From IMG/VR virus record IMGVR_UViG_3300044858_001383, positions 1 to 20,876 of that record: DNA of 20,876 nucleotides. One strand, written 5' to 3'. Made by a program: the position numbers and the translations under genes. Source of the DNA: a virus. Below the pieces are notes generated by a model that saw nothing but the letters and a program-made list of their open reading frames with translations, did no database searches and was not told the origin of the DNA. Positions 8,803 to 13,844 of this stretch are shown here, piece after piece. The number at the start of each line of letters is the position of its first letter. Position 1 is the first letter of the stretch.

Positions 8803-8976
8803 TTAACCTTTTTTGGAGGATTTGGCGGGCTTTTTGGCGGTTCGGGCAGATTTTCGGAAAGCGGCAGCCGTTGGAGCGCCTTTAGAACCCGGTTTACGCA
8901 TTTTCTCGCCCGATCCCGCAGCGATTCGAGCGCGTTTAGCATGAATGTTCGCATATAGACCCTTTTTTGCAGCCAT
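8803..8976 (-). CDS. Tiny Lys/Ala-rich phage protein (57 aa), MAAKKGLYANIHAKR family
   Basis: ATG at 8976, one base after the TGA of the preceding gene; stop TAA at 8803. The product is MAAKKGLYANIHAKRARIAA, then GSGEKMRKPGSKGAPTAAAF and a Lys/Ala/Ser-rich tail. This is a pattern I recognise in many environmental phages (xKKGLYANIHAKRxRIxAGSGExMRKPGSKGAPT). A competing frame over the same DNA (8739-8990) overlaps its neighbour by ~60 nt and lacks any family-like pattern, so this frame is preferred. It is highly basic and predicted to be a nucleic-acid-binding or disordered protein; function unknown. Confidence 0.88.
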   Translation of the reverse strand: MAAKKGLYANIHAKRARIAAGSGEKMRKPGSKGAPTAAAFRKSARTAKKPAKSSKKG

Positions 8977-8977
8977 T

Positions 8978-9235
8978 TCAGCACTTCCATCGTTTCAAGG
9001 ATGCCTTGGCACGCTCGCCGTTTTTGGCGTTGCGGGCTACTGCGCCCATACGTTTGCAGAAAGATCGTTTACGAGCAGCATCCTTTTCCGTTTTAGGGTT
9101 AGGTGCGGGCGGTTTCAATTTAGAACCTGTCGCCCGATTGTACCGAGCGCGACCTTTGGCGGTCAATCCAGCCCCTCTTGACACCGGCAATTTTTCTCCT
9201 CTCTTAATTGAGAGGCTGACGGACTTCTTAGCCAT
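8978..9235 (-). CDS. Small basic phage protein (85 aa), DUF6321-like
   Basis: The start is taken as the ATG at 9235 that overlaps the TerL stop (TAATG), not the ATG five codons upstream. The product contains GAGLTAKGRARYNRATGSKL and KPPAPNPKTEKDAARKRSFC, ending ASLKRWKC. The pattern GLTAKGRxxYNRATGSxLKxPxPxPKT...RKxSFCxRM is a family widespread in phages (DUF6321, from memory). It has conserved Cys residues in FCKRM and at the C-terminus. First of the four small basic genes after TerL; function unknown. Confidence 0.88.
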   Translation of the reverse strand: MAKKSVSLSIKRGEKLPVSRGAGLTAKGRARYNRATGSKLKPPAPNPKTEKDAARKRSFCKRMGAVARNAKNGERAKASLKRWKC

Positions 9236-10764
9236 TAGGCACCCATCCAAGTGTTGATCATGCCGCCCTCGCGGCTCGTAGTAATCGTGCGGGGACGCTC
9301 GCGGTATTCGCGGTGCGCGACTGGATACGCAAAGGTCACAGCAATCGCATCGGCAGCGTCAGGCGAGGCAAGGCCGCGTGACTTCATGTCCTTTTTAGAT
9401 TCCAGCAGAATAGCGCCAGAAGAATTGATCTTTTGCTTTGGACCTGTGAGGTCGGCTTTTAGTTGCCGATCATTAGGCAACGCGGCGTCTTTCAGCCACG
9501 TTTTCATTTCGCCCCACAACTCTGCACGTTTGTTTTGCCACATAGCCGGGGTCTTGGACTTCCATCCAAAGTTGACGCCACGCACCACCTTATAACGCTG
9601 CTCTTTCAAACGATCAAGGATGCCGTAACCGAGACCGCCTTCGTCAAGGACGACGAGTGCGGGTTGGTATTCTTCAATGGCGTCAATTACGCGTCCCACA
9701 ATCTCCATCGTGTCTTCGCCTTTGTAGCGCTTGATGGCGATGATGTCGCGTCCTTGGCGGACTGCGATAACCGTCGAGTCTGCTCCACTTCGCGCAGGAT
9801 CGACGCCGATAACTCGTGGCGCTGTTTCGTCCTTATACCGATTACGAGACATTGCGCCATCAACAAGGCTAGGCGGAATAAATTGGTCGTCACCTTCTGA
9901 CGGAAACTCTCCATAGACTTCCACCTTGGCTTGAGGTGAGTCAATGCCATATTCGTCGATGATCTGCTGATACACCGACTTATCGGTTTCTTCAACGGTG
10001 CGAGCGTCAATGTTGCGGGTGTTCCAGAACGCACGTTTAGAATGGAACGCCTCGAAGAAGTAGCCCTCGTTACGACGGGGGTTGCTAAAAGACATCCAGA
10101 AACGATGCGGAGTGTTCTCCGTAAAGAAGCCTGCCGTCACCGACCAGATGGGGTCCGGGATACCGCTGGCTTCGTCGAAAATGACCATCACGCCGTCAAA
10201 GTTGTGGACACCGGCATACGAGTCGGGGTTCTCTTCGGACCACAACCGACCCTCAACGGACCAGTAACGCGTACCTTTTTTAAGGTCACGTTCAACCAGT
10301 TCGGCAAGCCATTTAGCAGGCATGACGCGGGTGGCGCTAATCTCAAACCAATGCGAGTTGATCAGGAGCGCTGCCCACTTAGTGATTTCTGCCCATGTAA
10401 TCGAGCGCAACTGCGCTTCCGAGTTAGCCGACACAATGGTCGTTGAGCCTATGCGGGTACTCAACATCCACAAGATCAGCCAGGACACCAGCGCAGACTT
10501 ACCGATACCGCGACCGGAAGCCGTTGCCATACGCAGGACTTCGTAGGAGGTTGCGGTCTTATTCTTCGCAACATGTGCTGCAATATCTCGAAGTATGTCA
10601 CGCTGCCACTTACGCGGACCTCGGAAGTGTTCAAGCGGGGTGCCTTTCTGGCCCCAAGGGAAAGCGAGTAGCACGAAAGCCTCTGGGTCGTCCTTAATCA
10701 CGGGCGACCAGAGTTTGCTCATCAGCAACTCTTCTTCTTCGGGGCTATAGATCGGCTGTTGCAC
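9235..10764 (-). CDS. terL: Terminase large subunit (packaging ATPase-nuclease)
   Basis: 509 residues, normal for TerL. The N-terminal ATPase shows a Walker A at residues 83-90 (SGRGIGKS) and a Walker B at 192-199 (VMVIFDEA, with Asp197 and catalytic Glu198). The C-terminal RNase H-like nuclease shows metal-binding acids in GVDPARSGADSTV (Asp322), LVVLDEGGLGYG (Asp374) and SPDAADA (Asp469 and/or Asp472). It cuts concatemeric DNA and drives it into the capsid through the portal. The start is GTG (10762-10764) with an AAGGA RBS; it overlaps the end of TerS by 20 nt. Four tiny basic genes separate it from the portal. Confidence 0.97.
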   Translation of the reverse strand: MQQPIYSPEEEELLMSKLWSPVIKDDPEAFVLLAFPWGQKGTPLEHFRGPRKWQRDILRDIAAHVAKNKTATSYEVLRMATASGRGIGKSALVSWLILWMLSTRIGSTTIVSANSEAQLRSITWAEITKWAALLINSHWFEISATRVMPAKWLAELVERDLKKGTRYWSVEGRLWSEENPDSYAGVHNFDGVMVIFDEASGIPDPIWSVTAGFFTENTPHRFWMSFSNPRRNEGYFFEAFHSKRAFWNTRNIDARTVEETDKSVYQQIIDEYGIDSPQAKVEVYGEFPSEGDDQFIPPSLVDGAMSRNRYKDETAPRVIGVDPARSGADSTVIAVRQGRDIIAIKRYKGEDTMEIVGRVIDAIEEYQPALVVLDEGGLGYGILDRLKEQRYKVVRGVNFGWKSKTPAMWQNKRAELWGEMKTWLKDAALPNDRQLKADLTGPKQKINSSGAILLESKKDMKSRGLASPDAADAIAVTFAYPVAHREYRERPRTITTSREGGMINTWMGA

Positions 10765-11233
10765 GTTCGTCCTTCAGAGTCAGGGTTTGGGCAGGCTCAT
10801 GCGTTAATTGATCCGGTACAGCCTCATATATGCGGCCTGCCAAGACGCGAGATTCTGCCTCTTGCAGCGCGGCGACAATACTGATTTGCGACTTAATATC
10901 GACTTGGACTTGCTGCTTGGCGACCCATCCGTGAAGGTGGGTAAGCAGGGCAAGGGCGGCTTTGCTGTCGCCTTTCGTCGCCGCTGTGCGCAACTGTACC
11001 GCCGCCTCAACTTCAGAGTCGGCACGCCCTTTCCCCTCGGCTATGGCAGCCGCGTTATCTAATTGGCAGAGTCTACGGTACTCGACAGGCAGCAACCCAG
11101 CCGCAAAGGCCAAGGCGTCACCCTTTAGCCCCAGTTTGGCAGCCTCGTAAATCTTATCCAGAACCTCTTGCGAAGCCTTTAGTTCCCGAGGCTTAAAAGG
11201 AATGGACTTAAAACTTTCTGTTACAAGGTTCAT
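10745..11233 (-). CDS. terS: Terminase small subunit-like protein
   Basis: 162 residues from the ATG at 11233; an in-frame extension to 11299 would run deep into the upstream gene and is not preferred. It is mainly helical. Residues 20-60 (LDKIYEAAKLGLKGDALAFA, then AGLLPVEYRRL) look like a helix-turn-helix for recognising packaging DNA. The middle (AAVQLRTAATKGDSKAALAL) and the C-terminal region resemble TerS oligomerisation helices. The call rests on this pattern plus the gene directly upstream of and overlapping terL, the standard place for TerS. Confidence 0.8.
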   Translation of the reverse strand: MNLVTESFKSIPFKPRELKASQEVLDKIYEAAKLGLKGDALAFAAGLLPVEYRRLCQLDNAAAIAEGKGRADSEVEAAVQLRTAATKGDSKAALALLTHLHGWVAKQQVQVDIKSQISIVAALQEAESRVLAGRIYEAVPDQLTHEPAQTLTLKDERATADL

Positions 11234-11411
11234 ATCGGAACTCTTTGCCAGAACAGGCAGGAACGTCAAGCATCCATCCGTGGTGCGTGGCGTGGGCACA
11301 CCAGACCTTCTCGGCTAACTTCGTCACTTGAGCAGCCCAGAAGCAGGAGCGGCACACCAAAGCCTTGGCAGCAAACTCTGCCCACTCCAACTCCGACATA
11401 CGTATCGACAT
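11208..11411 (-). CDS. Small Cys-rich protein, possible zinc-binding (63-67 aa)
   Basis: The frame has ATGs at 11411 (67 aa) and 11399 (63 aa); neither has a clear RBS. The product contains AKALVCRSCFWAAQVTKLAE and later VWCAHATHHGW and VPACSGKEF, that is a CxxC pair plus two or three more Cys/His that could hold zinc. It overlaps the TerS start by 26 nt. It would be the first gene of the structural operon. A very similar pattern (ALVCRSCFxA...EKVWC) seems familiar from phage genomes near terS, but I cannot name a family. The absence of a good RBS lowers confidence. Confidence 0.55.
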   Translation of the reverse strand: MSIRMSELEWAEFAAKALVCRSCFWAAQVTKLAEKVWCAHATHHGWMLDVPACSGKEFRYEPCNRKF

Positions 11412-11466
11412 AAGCGGACTGTAACAGAAGGTTTGGCAGGGAAGGAAGGGGAGCGTGTGCGCCTTT

Positions 11467-11545
11467 TGCGACTTTACCCTAGTCCCCCCGTATACGCGTG
11501 CGTGTGTGTATACGGTACCTATAGGAGAAAGGCGCAGAAGTCGCA
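11467..11545. repeat. Nested inverted repeats upstream of the structural operon
   Basis: Outer arms TGCGACTT (11467-11474) and AAGTCGCA (11538-11545) flank an inner perfect pair CCGTATAC (11488-11495) and GTATACGG (11508-11515). Two more palindromes, GGTACC (11514-11519) and CCTATAGG (11518-11525), follow directly. The inner loop is a GT-alternating stretch. It could be an operator or a cruciform that controls the leftward operon, which starts about 60-100 bp away. Confidence 0.6.
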
Positions 11546-11642
11546 GACGGTAATAGCAACGTGCAGGGTGATCCTGCCGGGAGGCCGCGATCTCCAACTA
11601 ATTTGGCTGACGCCAAACAAGCCACCCTGTCGGGAGGCAACC

Positions 11643-11816
11643 GTGGAGCCTGTGTGCCGAGGCGGAAGCGTCACGGGAGATATGACGTTTAGTGCCTTAG
11701 ATGGTGCATCCCTTGCGGGCTGCTTCAGTTACCTCTCAGTCGCTACCAGCGCATCTGGTCAGACGTTGCTAATAAAGGATAACGGTAAAAGGTTTATTTG
11801 TGCAGATGGTAAGTAA
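11643..11816 (+). CDS. Doubtful small ORF (57 aa) in the intergenic region
   Basis: A GTG start at 11643 has a good GGGAGG ribosome site 5 nt upstream. The product contains SVTGDMTFSALDGASLAGCF and ends in LLIKDNGKRFICADGK. A later ATG at 11682 (44 aa) also has GGGAG close by. No family is recognised, no promoter is evident, and it lies alone between divergent operons, so it may be chance. Confidence 0.25.
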   Translation: MEPVCRGGSVTGDMTFSALDGASLAGCFSYLSVATSASGQTLLIKDNGKRFICADGK

Positions 11817-11825
11817 AGGAAAGCG

Positions 11826-11855
11826 AAAAAAGTTTTATAAAAATAAAAAAGTTTT
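11826..11855. repeat. A/T-rich tract with 11-bp direct repeat
   Basis: AAAAAAGTTTT occurs at 11826-11836 and 11845-11855 in a tract that is almost entirely A and T. Such tracts melt easily and often sit beside initiator-binding repeats in replication origins; here the GTTG/CAAC dyads begin 50 bp further on. A role in DNA unwinding or bending is inference. Confidence 0.5.
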
Positions 11856-11904
11856 TGTGAGGGCATCGTAATCGTGACCGGTCAACGCCATGCCCCACCC
11901 CCCC

Positions 11905-12067
11905 TGTTGTTTTGCCACAACACCCTGTTGTGCGTGTACCACAACCCTAAACGCTAATAATTCTCATCATGCGTAAGAGAATCGTTTGCAATACGTAGAT
12001 GTTGCGTGAGTGCAACACGTTGCGTTGTGGCGTGGATGCAACAGTTAGTGTTGCGTGGATGCAACAC
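11905..12067. repeat. Cluster of five GTTG/CAAC dyads with 14-bp direct repeats
   Basis: Dyads: TGTTGT/ACAACA (11905-11922), GTTGTG/CACAAC (11927-11945), GTTGC/GCAAC (12001-12016), GTTGC/GCAAC (12019-12042) and GTGTTGC/GCAACAC (12048-12067). The 14-mer GCGTGGATGCAACA occurs exactly at 12030-12043 and 12053-12066, with a 12/14 match at 12004-12017, so spacing is 26 then 23 bp. The arrangement looks like repeated binding sites for one dimeric protein or for a replication initiator. Confidence 0.7.
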
Positions 12068-12084
12068 GATCAGGTGTCAGCAAT

Positions 12085-12124
12085 CCGTAGTGACTACGGG
12101 AGGCTCTGTAGTCATTTCGACTAC
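12085..12124. repeat. Two adjacent GTAGT-type dyads
   Basis: CCGTAGT/ACTACGG with a single central G (12085-12099) is an almost perfect 15-bp palindrome. It is followed by GTAGTC/GACTAC with a 5-nt spacer (12108-12124). The shared GTAGT core suggests paired operator half-sites for a DNA-binding protein. The function is not shown by the sequence. Confidence 0.55.
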
Positions 12125-12296
12125 TAACGCTAAAGTCCTATAAAAATAGGCATTTACGATCAATGTTAGTAAGTTAGTAAGTATTCTTTCCCTATACTTT
12201 TACTGTACTAACTTTTTTTGCAACTTCACTTCTCTCTATCTTTTTTACTAACAATACGTTTTTCCCCATGCTTTTCAATAGTTTAGGTGTTAGTAA
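12122..12296. repeat. Six GTTAGTA boxes in both orientations
   Basis: GTTAGTA(A) is found on the plus strand at 12165-12172, 12173-12180 (a tandem pair) and 12289-12296. It is found on the minus strand, read as TACTAAC, at 12122-12128, 12206-12212 and 12245-12252. Six copies of a 7-8-mer in 175 bp is far beyond chance, although the region is A/T-rich. They lie 80-250 bp upstream of the rightward promoter, as expected for an activator/repressor array or an origin. Confidence 0.65.
12137..12150. repeat. Short hairpin CCTAT-AAAA-ATAGG
   Basis: Arms CCTAT (12137-12141) and ATAGG (12146-12150) enclose four A. No T-run follows, so it is not a clear terminator. It lies between the GTAGT dyads and the first tandem GTTAGTA boxes. 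Confidence 0.4.
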
Positions 12297-12375
12297 CTTT
12301 TACGCTAACTTCTGAATAGTGCTACTACGCTTACTGACGCAACAGATACCTAGCGTTTTGTGTATGTAACATGTG

Positions 12376-12404
12376 TTGACAGCATCGACACAACAAGGTG
12401 TAAT
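12376..12404 (+). promoter_or_regulatory. Sigma-70-type promoter for the rightward small-gene operon
   Basis: TTGACA (12376-12381), a 17-bp spacer, then TGTAAT (12399-12404): a perfect -35 and a 5/6 -10 at ideal spacing, 38 bp upstream of the first start codon. A second TTGACA copy follows at 12412-12417. The motif TGTTGACA here resembles the half-site of the operator at 20281-20298, so the same regulator could touch both regions; this is inference. Confidence 0.8.
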
Positions 12405-12442
12405 GCAATTGTTGACAGACAAAACACACGGAGCAACTAACT

Positions 12443-12661
12443 ATGTTCAGCATTTCATTCTTTAATACCGTTGATCAGGCCATGGAGTATCGCTACACCA
12501 ACGGCACAGGCGGATGGATATTCGCACCAGAGACTCCGGTAGACGGATCGAAGCATTGGACAGAATGTGCCAAGGTTTTATTGTTTCCGCCTGACTTCAC
12601 TCCGTCGCTAATTATCACGCATCCGCTAACTCGTGGTCAGTCTGGAAAACTTATCTCTTAA
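12443..12661 (+). CDS. Hypothetical protein (72 aa), first gene of the rightward operon
   Basis: ATG at 12443 preceded by GGAG with 9 nt spacing, the same spacing seen before the next two genes. The product begins MFSISFFNTVDQAMEYRYTN, contains GGWIFAPETPVDGSKHW and a hydrophobic middle (AKVLLFPPDF). No family recognised. The stop codon TAA (12659-12661) lies 2 nt before the first hammerhead ribozyme and may form part of its outer stem. Confidence 0.75.
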   Translation: MFSISFFNTVDQAMEYRYTNGTGGWIFAPETPVDGSKHWTECAKVLLFPPDFTPSLIITHPLTRGQSGKLIS

Positions 12662-12663
12662 TA

Positions 12664-12715
12664 GGTCGAAACTGCCGAGAGGCAGTCTAGCGGTAATGCC
12701 GCTACTGACGAGACC
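12664..12715 (+). ncRNA. Type II hammerhead ribozyme, copy 1
   Basis: All conserved core positions are present in type II order. GGTC (12664-12667, stem II 3' strand), GAAA (12668-12671), stem III CTGCC/GGCAG (12672-12685) closed by a GAGA loop, U-C cleavage dinucleotide (12686-12687), stem I TAGCGG/CCGCTA (12688-12704) with loop TAATG, CTGACGA (12705-12711), and GACC (12712-12715), which pairs with GGTC. Cleavage is predicted after C12687, leaving a 2',3'-cyclic phosphate and a 5'-OH. It is transcribed in the direction of the operon. Stem II may extend outward by UUA/UAA and CUC/GAG, which includes the upstream stop codon and the downstream SD. Confidence 0.93.
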
Positions 12716-12737
12716 AACTAACACGGAGCATCTAGCA

Positions 12738-12878
12738 ATGACTCACTTCTTAAACTCTGTCGTGTTCGTAGGCTTCACTCTCGCTTGTGTTGCCATTGTC
12801 ATAGATTCCTTTACACTCGGAGCCGGTGGCATAACCGTTGCCGGTATCGCTGCTTTGATCGACTACGTCCGCAACTAA
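12738..12878 (+). CDS. Small membrane protein (46 aa)
   Basis: ATG at 12738 with GGAG 9 nt upstream; a longer in-frame version would start inside the upstream gene and cross the ribozyme, so it is rejected. The product MTHFLNSVVFVGFTLACVAI continues VIDSFTLGAGGITVAGIAAL and ends IDYVRN. There is one clear transmembrane segment (about residues 7-23) and a second weaker hydrophobic stretch at 27-42. It is the first gene of the cassette bracketed by the two ribozymes. Family unknown; holin-like or host-modulating functions are only possibilities. Confidence 0.7.
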   Translation: MTHFLNSVVFVGFTLACVAIVIDSFTLGAGGITVAGIAALIDYVRN

Positions 12879-12896
12879 CTTTCGGAGAATAAAACA

Positions 12897-13079
12897 ATGC
12901 AACCTAAAGCAAAGGTTTACAGCAACGATTGGTCTACCTACATGGAAAAGACAGGCTCGCTGTGGTGCGTCATCGTTCGCAACGCTCGTGGCGACGTACA
13001 CGACAAGGTGAGGTGTGACGACTACCGCTCTGCCCTGACCTATTGGAAAGCCTTTAACGCTATCGCCAAAGTCGCCTAA
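12897..13079 (+). CDS. Hypothetical protein (60 aa)
   Basis: ATG preceded by GGAG at 9 nt. The product reads MQPKAKVYSNDWSTYMEKTG, then SLWCVIVRNARGDVHDKVRC and a helical end (YRSALTYWKAFNAIAKVA). The pattern is a small beta hairpin followed by a helix. It lies between the membrane peptide and the 126-aa gene in the ribozyme-bracketed cassette. No family recognised. Confidence 0.75.
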   Translation: MQPKAKVYSNDWSTYMEKTGSLWCVIVRNARGDVHDKVRCDDYRSALTYWKAFNAIAKVA

Positions 13080-13105
13080 TTAATAACTACTAGGAGAACC
13101 TAAAA

Positions 13106-13486
13106 ATGCAATCTTTCAAGCCTTTCGACAGTTTCGTATGCCACAACGACACCCGTACCGTCGAAGTCGATGGACTCACTATCGTTGCCACTATCTACGA
13201 AGACACGGATACGCATCCTGAGGACTTTGAATGCTATACCGAGTCAGACATCCGCGCATGGAAGGATGGAGACTGGTGCTACGTTGGCGTGGTGCTGTCG
13301 GTTTATGCGGGTGAGACGTTATTGGTAGACCATGCCGCAAGCCTTTGGGGTATCGACTGCAACTATCCTTCAGGCAATAACGCTTATCTTTCCGAAGTCG
13401 CTAATGACTTGCTATCTGATGCGGTCTGGCAGGGCAAGTCTGCCGTCATTCGTTTGCGCGACTCCCTGCAATCTGTCGCCGCCTAA
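13106..13486 (+). CDS. Conserved phage hypothetical protein (126 aa)
   Basis: ATG preceded by AGGAG (aactactaggagaaccta, spacing ~10). The product has a beta-rich N-terminus (TVEVDGLTIVATIYEDTDTH), an acidic PEDFECYTESDIRAWKDGDW segment, then LLVDHAASLWGIDCNYPSG and NNAYLSEVANDLL. I recognise the combination PxDxxCYT-xxxIxAW-xxxxWxxVG...ASLWGIxxxxPxGxNAYLxEVAN as a recurring protein of environmental and Burkholderiales phages, without an assigned function. Largest gene of the ribozyme-bracketed cassette. Confidence 0.88.
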   Translation: MQSFKPFDSFVCHNDTRTVEVDGLTIVATIYEDTDTHPEDFECYTESDIRAWKDGDWCYVGVVLSVYAGETLLVDHAASLWGIDCNYPSGNNAYLSEVANDLLSDAVWQGKSAVIRLRDSLQSVAA

Positions 13487-13512
13487 CTAATAATTACTCG
13501 GAAAATCTAACA

Positions 13513-13770
13513 ATGAAGCCTTACGCACAATACAAACCAGACGGCAAACTATGGTCAGCAGGTCGCACCATTTATGGCCTTTGCGCTGCTTATAACCATG
13601 CCACAAGCCCGTCACGCCTAATGACGGACGAGCAGCACCAACGTTCCAACGTCTACGCTCGTGCAATCCGTAATCGCATCAGACGCATGGGCTACCGATA
13701 CGGTGAGCATTACTCGGAATGGTCAAATGGTGCGCTCTATCCGTGTTCTGTTAAGTCTGCCAATTCCTAG
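13513..13770 (+). CDS. Hypothetical protein (85 aa)
   Basis: ATG preceded by CGGAAAA, a modest RBS. The product is MKPYAQYKPDGKLWSAGRTI, followed by YGLCAAYNHATSPSRLMTDE and an Arg-rich helix (YARAIRNRIRRMGYRYGEHY). The basic central helix could bind nucleic acid. The stop codon TAG (13768-13770) lies within a 5-bp extension (CCTAG/CTAGG) of the second ribozyme's stem II. Family not recognised. Confidence 0.75.
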   Translation: MKPYAQYKPDGKLWSAGRTIYGLCAAYNHATSPSRLMTDEQHQRSNVYARAIRNRIRRMGYRYGEHYSEWSNGALYPCSVKSANS

Positions 13771-13773
13771 AGA

Positions 13774-13823
13774 GGTCGAAACGCCGAGAGGCGTCTAGCA
13801 GTTACGCTGCTACTGATGAGACC
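13774..13823 (+). ncRNA. Type II hammerhead ribozyme, copy 2
   Basis: Same architecture as copy 1: GGTC (13774-13777), GAAA (13778-13781), stem III CGCC/GGCG (13782-13793) with a GAGA loop, U-C (13794-13795), stem I TAGCAG/CTGCTA (13796-13812) with loop TTACG, CTGATGA (13813-13819), GACC (13820-13823). Cleavage is predicted after C13795. Compared with copy 1, one stem I pair is exchanged G-C to A-U on both sides and stem III is one pair shorter on both sides, so the fold covaries. Stem II extends by CCTAG (13766-13770) with CTAGG (13830-13834) across a 3/6-nt internal loop, taking in the upstream UAG stop and part of the downstream AGGAG. Confidence 0.95.
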
Positions 13824-13844
13824 AACAAACTAGGAGATATGCAC

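Larger units (their letters stand above)
11412..12442. other. Long intergenic region between divergent operons
   Basis: About 1 kb separates the leftward structural operon from the rightward small-gene operon. It has no convincing gene except one weak candidate at 11643. It holds, left to right: nested inverted repeats (11467-11545), an A-rich tract with an 11-bp direct repeat (11826-11855), five GTTG/CAAC dyads (11905-12067), two GTAGT dyads (12085-12124), a CCTAT/ATAGG hairpin (12137-12150), six GTTAGTA boxes (12122-12296) and a promoter at 12376-12404. The stretch 12180-12300 is conspicuously T-rich on the plus strand. The density of repeats and the easily melted tract make it the best candidate in the window for a control region or replication origin. 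Confidence 0.7.

Noticed and set aside
8739-8990. 83-aa minus-strand frame over the tiny basic genes
   Set aside because: It overlaps the 63-aa gene by ~60 nt and the alternative frame (8803-8976) encodes a recognised small phage family.
11509-11528. Resemblance to a T7-class promoter (ATACG..TATAGGAGA)
   Set aside because: The spacer is one base short, only one copy was noticed, and no phage RNA polymerase gene is visible; likely a by-product of the palindromes there.
11208-11597. 129-aa version of the Cys-rich gene
   Set aside because: The extra N-terminus runs through the nested palindromes and has no RBS; only the 63-67 aa form is supported.
12001-12067. CRISPR-like short repeats
   Set aside because: Repeats are 14 bp, spacing 23-26 bp, only two exact copies, no spacers of constant size and no cas genes; they read as protein-binding dyads.
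11412-12442. tRNA or other known structured RNA in the intergenic region
   Set aside because: No cloverleaf, no T-loop GTTCRA pattern and no riboswitch core could be found by eye; only short dyads are present.
12633-12737. N-terminal extension of the 46-aa membrane protein
   Set aside because: It would overlap the upstream gene and cross the hammerhead core; the ATG at 12738 has a proper RBS.
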